The notes under the pieces were generated by a model. The model was not told the DNA's origin, made no database searches, and worked only from the letters and a program-made list of their open reading frames with translations. A stretch of 64,000 nucleotides of DNA from Opisthocomus hoazin (lineage: Eukaryota; Chordata; Aves; Opisthocomiformes; Opisthocomidae): the NCBI RefSeq assembly GCF_030867145.1, contig NC_134454.1, forward strand, positions 52,989,830 through 53,053,829. The letters are read 5' to 3'. The position numbers and the translations under genes are program-made. Positions 25,201 through 34,200 of this stretch are shown piece after piece. Position 1 is the first letter of the stretch, and each line of letters starts with the position of its first letter.

Positions 25201-28200
25201 AATTTAACTAGTTAAAAGTCATTTGGATTACACTGATAATGTCTGTATCGAACAGCCCTGGGACAATCTGAATGATTCTCCTATTCCCTGTGCCAGTGAT
25301 GGGCCCCTGGCTTACACACCTGTATGGCTGTGTATTAGCATAACTGACTGAAAAGTCAGGCTCCCTGTTTTGTGAAAACATTGTGACTGCTTCTTTGTGT
25401 CACGTCACACTTTTGTTTCTGTTGCTCAGATTATTTTTGGATTTTGTATGTGCTGTTTTGTGTCACTGTAAGGAAATTACAACAGTTGCTTCTCACAAAA
25501 ACCCACCTCAGACTCCACTATACATGCCTTTCTCCTTTAAGAAATTGAACCTAAACATGTGTTTAAGTGACAGACTTGAGTTTTGTGTCTACACTGATAT
25601 ACAGTATGTAGTTTGAACCTAGAAATACTCAGTAGAATGGAATCAGATAAATTAACTTGCTGCAGAGGCACAGCTTGCTTATAAGTCAAGAGATTTGGCT
25701 GCTGTCAGTTTTTCTTTTGTTTGGCTGGTCTGGCTTTCTACTTGAGCAAAAGCTATATTTTCTGGGGTGAACAAGTAGGAAAGAAAATACACAGAACCCA
25801 TAGGGATCTGGGGGCATCATCTCTCCTTTTCTCCTGTTCTCAGTCCAGCCCCTCCAAACCTCCTTTTAAAGCTTCCCCATTAGTCCTTCCTTCCACTTCT
25901 TGATGGAGGTACCCTACTGCATGTCCTACTCTTTCTTCTCCTCCAAAAGCAGGTAAACTTCATATTTTTAACTCACGTCTGCTTGTGGAGATGCAGAGTG
26001 CTAAGGACGAGAAGACCCTGCTTGCTCTACCAGCTGTTCCCATCTGGCCTTGCTCATTACTGATATAATACAGGACAAGTGCTAAGAACTGATCATTGAT
26101 ACTTTGAGGCTGTAGGCCAGGAACATTGATTAAGCACTGGAAAATAAACAAACCAGCTTCCAGAAATTGGGGCAATGATTTGGAAGTAAAATAATGTCCT
26201 GGCTCTGTCCTGTTACTGAAATAAAAAAAGTCATGAGAGGAAAATATGTTTTATTTTTCAGTAACACAGGCAACAACTGCCTGCATTTGATAATGTTTTT
26301 AATTTAGCATCCAAGATAGCATGCAAGTCCAGGAAGATTTGTTACCTAGTTTGAAACAATGAGTGTGCTTGTTCATCTGTTATGGTTTATGCAGAAAGTG
26401 TGAGCTGAGCACAAAGATCCCCTATTGTCTTCTCTTAAGGCATGTGATAACTTCATAAAAATTTATTTTGGAAGAAATGACTTAGGAAGTAGTTTCATTC
26501 AAAACAAGAACAAATGTAAAGCATCATGAGATTAGTTTTATCAAGACCACAGAAAGGATTCAGATATCTGACACAGAATGAAAATGGGTAGCTGAGTAAA
26601 TCCAAATTGATTCAGTTTTGGTAAGTGGAGTTCAAATACTCAAAGACGTCCCTTTATGACAGGAAAGGACATTCAAGACAAAAGAAGAGCGAATAAATTT
26701 GACCTGTGAAAAAAAGCATGTTCTACCCCATTGTTTAAAACTATGTCATGAATATAACAACAAAATAAGCTGAGGGGACAGTGAACAAATTCAGTACATT
26801 TGCTATAGCTAATACTGGAAACTCCACATTCCCCAGCACAAGCTCCCCCACCCCACTCCTGTGCAATTATAAAGTCTGCTCATGGCAGCATGTCACTCAA
26901 CACCACAAAAACCAAGAGGAGAATGAGTAACGCTAAAGCTACAGATGACAAAGCTGAACAAGTTTACAAGTGTCATTGAAACAGATCAATACTTTGATTG
27001 TACAAAGGCCACTTGTTCAGTGGCCTGTGAGAGACCAACAGTTATTGTTGCGATGCTTTTGAAATGGAGGGATTTCTGCAGGATCCAATGGGTAATTACA
27101 TACCTTGTATGGAACAAATTATTGCAATTCAAGAATAAAGAACTTGATCCTGCTCCCAATGATGTCAATAGGAAAACATCACTTACAACATGATTCCACA
27201 GTGTGGAAATGTTGTTTCACAAACGAGGACTGACCTCACCCTTTCATGTGTGGTTTTCTGAAGATTCTTGGGTTTAGGACTATAATATGTCTTGAGTTTA
27301 TTACAAATGTTCACCAGAATGCATTTATTAAAAGGCTGGTGAATGACGTCCACCCAACGTCAGTATTTATTGTATTCTTTATTCCGAGAGATGCTACCAT
27401 TTTTTAACAGACTGCGCCTGTTTCTTGAAAATGAACTTACAAAGTAGGAAACAATTTTTGTCCTGTTCAACCTGAAGGCTAAGAGAGCCTCTCTACAGAG
27501 AAAAAAAAAAAAAGCCAGTTTTAGGCCACTATACACTGAGCAGTTTTGCGTGCTGTGCAGGGGCACTCCGCAAGTCCACACTTGTAACAGTTTACAAGAC
27601 AGATAATCACTGTTACCAGGATTGGTAGCACTGAATTGAAAATAGTTTTGAAAATCGCTCCATTCTGGGCAGCATAACTCATATATGCTTCCAAGGTTAA
27701 AGTGTAGTTACATCACAGGCTGTTTTATAAACAGATAGGTAAATAATTACTATATAGCAAAGCAATCTAGCAAAATCAAGTAGAATGACCATGCTGAAGG
27801 TGTTACCAAGCCTGCTAAAAGAGGCCAGGTTAAATAACGCATGAACGACTTTAAACAACCTTTTTGTATCTGCATGAAATCATCAGTCCGCATTTAACCT
27901 CAAGCATGTAACTGAGGTGTTCACAGCTGTCCCAGAACATTCAACTGTTAGAAGTGACACTCATCGGTCTGCAGTCCCTAGCTCACACCTCATCATCACA
28001 GAGGAATTGTTTTCAAAAGCTCCTCCCAAATTATGGTCATAACCCCAATGGTCAGACAGATTGTCTGCAGTAGTTGGGCAACGAAAACTGCCAGCAGTGT
28101 TTTCACGAAGTAAACGTTGTTGTGTCTTCTGTAATTTGAGTCAACCCTGGAAGAAGGACAGCTGGGAATCTTATAGTTTCTTCATATTTTATTTTGTTAT

Positions 28201-31200
28201 CTCATGAATGACTTGTATTTTCTGTGGTAGAATTAATGAGTAGTCAGATAAAACATCCTGGACACTGTTCTTAATCTTCACAAACCCAAATGAACACTGT
28301 GAATAATGCTTAGCGCTTCCAGTCTCCTTCTGTATGGTATCATGGCCTTGTGTCATTTCTGAATAATCCTATTTTATGCAGTATTTTCATCTCATCTCTG
28401 TAGTTCTTTTTTTTTTTGCCACGGCCATTTCTCTTGGCCATTACTCTGCATTACTTTTTCAAACTTCTTTTTCCATGAATAAAACCTCCTGGTTGTAAGG
28501 ATAAGATAGCTGAGGACAATTGAGCTGTTCATATTGTTTTTAGAGGGGGAGAAAACTGCAGCAGCCTCAGTGAGTCTTGTTTTCTCATACACTGAAAAAT
28601 ACACACTCTCCTAATAAAATGGAAACTACATATAGACATAATATCATTTGCCTATAAAAGTGAGAAGACACTTTCTATTGAATGAAACATACCTATAAAC
28701 CCCACTGGTTTTGAAATTTCAGTCACTGGCAGTATCGCTATCTGCCAAAACAAAATCAATTCATAATTTCTGTTCTGTAGATGTCAAAATTATTAACTCA
28801 TTTGGAAAAATCTGAATTTCAGACTCTTAACAGTGCCAGCTTTTATTAGATAACTGAAACATCCTTCATGTATTGCAGGTTGTCTTTGTCAGCTGGTGTA
28901 AAAGCTTCTGGGACTGTGGACTAGTGGCGCTGGATGATGTATCATTGAGCCTGGGAAGCTGCCAGGCTGCTGGTAAGACTGTACCTATTTCTTGTCCAAC
29001 ACCTGCTACCCTTTTTAGTAAGAGTTCATCGCATACCTTCATTTTCCACACCTATCCTACAGCTGTCTTCATTCCTCTGTGGCTTGTTTTCTTTTCTTTT
29101 GCCAATAAGGATTCCACAAATCCTATTTTTGCAGTAGCATACATACAACGAGGACCAGTTTTTGTTCACTGGGGTACCGGCTAACTCCTGATTAACTTCA
29201 CTGACTTGGGTGCAGTTGTACATAGGTGAGCGTCACTTCTGGGGCCTTACAATTTGAAAAAAACAAAAACAAAAACCAGTCCAGCTGAGGGGAATGTAGT
29301 TTTCAAATGGCGTTTAGGAAACCAGGAATGGACCCAAAAGCAATATTTTCAAAACACAGCATTACTCTTTTTAGTCCAGCAGTACAATTGTGCAAGGCCA
29401 ACACACAGTCCCTTATCTGAGCTGCAGTTCTCTGGTGAACACAGATGGGATGAGTCTAACTCTCCTTCCTGCAGAGGGAGGAACTGAATGTTTCTGAGCG
29501 ACACTTCACCCTCTGACATGCACGGGGCTAACCTCTCTGAACTCACCCAAACTCCCTCTTCTGGGGCTTTTTGAGGTTTGACAATGCAACAATTGTATCC
29601 TAGTTTGGAAACCATTCTCATGAGACAGGCACAATCTATAATCCCATTTTTTTTCAGAATAAAGCTGTGCCTTTGAAATGGTGGTAGGCACATCTACCAT
29701 GCCATTTGTATTACCACATAATAAGAACTTTTTATTGAGCTCTTTTGATTGATTTCATGCATTCAGACAGCTAATCATTACAGAACAGAGAGAAGTTGCA
29801 TGTACAAAACAAGATGCCATTTTTCTAAAACATTTCCAACAGTTGTCTGTTTTGCCTTTCTGTAGTTCCTAAGTAATTTGAAAAGGAATCAAAGGTGCAG
29901 AACTGATACTTGGGTGTATAGTCATATGGGGACTTGTCACTGATGGCAGCAAAAAAATGCCTGAAAAATGCCCCAGAGCATGTGAGCCATCAAGGCTTCC
30001 TCCTTTCCAAAAGATGAAAGCAGCTCAGAGTGTCTGCTCCTGAACTACAGATTCAGATTGTAGCAGAAGACCTGACAGAAGCTTCCTGGTGAGCACCTGA
30101 ATTGTCAACTTTCTCTCTTCTGCATTATCTAATAGAATTGAAATAATGAAAATACTCTAGTAGTTGCAGCTCCGTGGTCTGTTGTATGCGCTAGTAGGAT
30201 CTGGTGCCAAGGGAACATCAGAGCGCTAAATGTGGCATTTCATTTCAGATCACAGAAGCTCCAATACTTGACAAGGCTCATTTAATATGCACGTTATACA
30301 TGTCGGAGCTCATTAAACTGCTTGGGGTGCCACAGGAGTGAAGAAAATTACACTGGTAGAGGCCATGGCGGAGTAAGAGCTACGATAAGATAATAAACCG
30401 TCCGAGATGTTTTAAACAGTATTTGTATGTGTTAGTGAGCCAGAGTAGGGCACAGATTTCCCCAAAACGGTGAAGAAAATGATATTAAATTTTGTACATC
30501 AGTTTGAAGCTAGCTTTTAGAAGCTTGTGACTACTGTAAGTATTGCTAGGCAGATATAAGTGATTTCAGCACGTGAGGGAACACAATACGTTGCTTGTGC
30601 AATCATATATCTGTCTAGTATATTTGCAGTTTTAAACAATGTCCTCTCCTCTTAGATCTATTGCTGCCCAATCCTGGAGAGTGTACTTTTGAAAAAGATG
30701 AGTGTATGTTTACTCAGAAGAAGAGAGGTCGTGGGATTTGGCACAGGAGGAGGGGTCCAACTCCCACTTCTTACACTGGACCAAAAGGAGACCACACTAC
30801 TGGGGTAGGTGAGTTAAGCGCCATGTTGAACTTTCTGAGCAGAGATTGATAGTTAATCAAAAATACTTTGAAAGGAAAATGTAGAACACAGAGAAAGTTT
30901 TTACTGTTCTCTTCATAACAGTTATTAATCCAATGAAGTAAACATGTTTCTTAGGGACCCACAGATGGTTTTGAGAATGCAGTGTTAAATCTGAATTATC
31001 TGTAGACCAAGTGGTTTAATTCATGTCTCAAAATAGCCCTTTCCTTTGGGAGAAAAAATGACCCGATGACTCTCCAAACCCCACAGAAAAGCCTTCTTCC
31101 AAACACCTAGTTTACATGAATATTCCCTGAAACTAAAAGGCAAACAAGTGGCTGGGGGCTCTTCTGCATCAACACCTGCCTGTTCAAACTTTGAAGAAAT

Positions 31201-34200
31201 AATAAGAAAAGAGATCCCACAGACCCTCTGTCTTGAAAAGCTGCTCTGTAACCTCACTTGTGCAATTTAAAGTGTTTTGGCAACAGGGGCCCCCATGAGC
31301 ATGAGTGAGCGCACAGAAAACTGCGCCAGAATTGCCCCCACGCTGGGGGCAGGATCTAGTGTCTTTTGGAAACTATTCCATCACTGTGTTTGGTGCTCGT
31401 GTTCCTGCAGAAGGAGGACCTCAGTAAACAACTCTACCGACTCAAGTGTAGTGGATGAAACTGACCTAAGGCTGTGAACTTTAAATGCTTACATGGGGTT
31501 TACAAAGGCTTTTGGGGACTTTGGATCTGCCCTCCTTCACAGTGGTTGGCATTCATTCAACAAGCCACAAAGTCAGTTGCAGAGAAGCTGGCTTATTCAC
31601 AGGAACCATCTATCCAATCTGTTAAAAACTTTAGCTGGATTACAAAAGCAGCAGGCCTGCTAAAAAGGCTCACCGAAAGCTATTATTATTCTGTGAACTG
31701 TGATTGAGCATAAACCACGGTAAGCATCATCAAGCATAGTTATTTCAGCTGTGCATATGAAGTCTCACTTTATGCAAGCTTAATTCAAGTTACTCTAGAA
31801 AACTGGTTTTTTCTAGTTAAGAAAATAACAAGACATTGTGTCTGATCTCTTTATCTAAAAAGATTACTTTGTGCACATTCAGCAAAATATCCTTTTCCTA
31901 TCTCCTGGTAAAATTCCTGTAATAGCTGCATTCTGAGCAAGGTATGGAAATTCACTAGAGAGATGTAAATTCATGGTGTGTGGGACTGTGTGGCCAAAAT
32001 CCTGCACGTGGAATTCAGAATGCAGATGGGAAAGTTTTTCTTTGGCTTGAAATTTCAGACCACCAAGAAATTATGTTCTTCGGTTGTTAATTCTGAACAG
32101 TACTGATCCTGGGTAGAAATATGAATAGGCTTCAGAGATAAGTACATTTTAAAGCTTAAAACCTCTGTGTTATGAGATAAAAATGAGAAACATTACTTAC
32201 AAATCTGACCATAGTCTGGCCAGATCTATTGGCTAAGTTATGTAAGTGGAAAAGGTAGGCTTACCTACAAATCAAGAACATTTTCCTATAATGATACCTT
32301 TGTACTGTTCACTGAGTTTCAGAAGGGAATGTTGACATTCTTGTCACTTTTCCATTTAAAAATTAGATGGCATTAGAGTGAATTAGATGGCATGCTGTCT
32401 GTCAGTCTTTGTTACCCTTTCTGTCCAGTTCTTCTGCATCAACTAGACATGTGACCACCAGCTTTAAAATAAGTGAGAATTTTTCCTAGTGGTTTTTGAA
32501 GTTCATTTGAGAATTTTTATTTTGAAATGTGAGTGACACTCTTGAAGAGGCATGTGTAAGCCATCTCTGTATTGTCTGGCAGACCCTTCTTTTTCTACAA
32601 AATATAATCCGAAAGGACTACATCATATTAAAGTTGCTGGTTGTTTTGGTAGGTAACCAAACTCAGTTCCCTAAAAGGATTCAACATTCAGGTTTGTTTG
32701 ATGCTTTTTTTTTCCCTTGTTGTTCCCTAGATAATATATTTTATTCTTCCTCCTTCAAAGACTCTACATCCCAGCTCTTGTGTTGCCAATGACAATAACC
32801 CTTTCCTTATAACAAGAGAAACATTTAAGGGTTTCTTGCTCAAGAAAAGGAATGGCTTGTTAGCACAATTTTCTTAATTTCTAAGGCAGAAACTGACTTG
32901 AGACCTATTTTCAATTTATGTAGATCACTAAGTATTCTGAGATTTGAGGCCGATAGCTCAAATTTAGAACTGGTGAAGCAAGACAATCTTTTAAGCCTGG
33001 CCTGTGACAAGATTTATTCCTTATTTCACACATGTCTTTGCAGAAAGATGTGCTGAGAAATACGTGGATTTGAACTCACAAAACCAAGAGCTGATCTAGT
33101 CTTTCCAACAAGTTTAGAGTTTGATTCAGGCCTTAGAACTAAAGGAAAGTTATTTTATTATACTGTAGTATGAGGTGTAGGTTTTGTTTTTTAACTCAAG
33201 GAACTTTTAAGCACAGCGAACATCAAAATCCTCACAATGGCTTGCCCTAGGTTTCGTATAAAGAGCCTTGGGAATTCTCCTGCACACTATACGAAATTAT
33301 CTTCTCTTTATGGACCTACAGCTGCAGATAGTCTTTCTTTTCACCCTTTCTCTCTACTGCTGCTCACCACCAAACTACAACCATGGTTATAGGGGTTGTC
33401 TTCACCATGGGTTTGTGTAGATAATATGACTCCGAGGATCATGAGAGAGACCTCGAGCGTCCACTGAGAGTCCACCGGCTGCTATTGCCACTCTCAGCTT
33501 TTCTCCTGCCTCATTGATCCTTAGGAATCCCCTCTGCCCCTGAGGGCAATCTCGCTGCCAGGACTGCTGCTGGCAGAAGGGCAGCTTGTTTTCTCCAACA
33601 CCACAGCAAGGGAGCAGTGGAACTGCATGAAGAGCTGGTGCAAAACCTGAGTTCACTGCCTGCTGGCGGAGTCATCATCCTAAAATGAGCTGAAGACACA
33701 GCCCAGCTGCCATACGCAGCAGATGGGACATGGGGATGCTCCTCAGTCTTCTGACACACCTCAGTTTGCTCCAATTGGAAATAAACAAATATTGGGGGGG
33801 TGGGGGGGTGAAATTAATTTGCCTGCCTCCAATATATCACTAATTTTTCCACAGATCTGAGTTCATTACAATCTTTCATTCATTCATGGATTCTAGAACA
33901 TCTGGTTTTCCTCACTTGTGTCTTCACATGTTGATCACAGAAAGAAAAATATTATTGATGTCATATGTGCTTTAAGAGAGGTATTTCAATTCATTTGCTT
34001 TGTTAGTAACATCAGCTCCACCCATTGCCTAACCTGTACCCTCAGATGTACATGCAGCTGTCTGAATTCCAATTAATCGACCACTATCACAGTGCATTCC
34101 TGGGTTAAGAACAGCTATGATCTTTTTTTACTTTTTATTCCTTTCTGTTGCTGTGTATTTCATCAGATATAAACAATTTTTAAAGTGTTCTTATATTAGT

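Noticed and set aside
33402..33774. Two overlapping minus-strand frames in MAMDC2 intron 11
   Set aside because: Moderate length but no domain and no exon borders; expected by chance.
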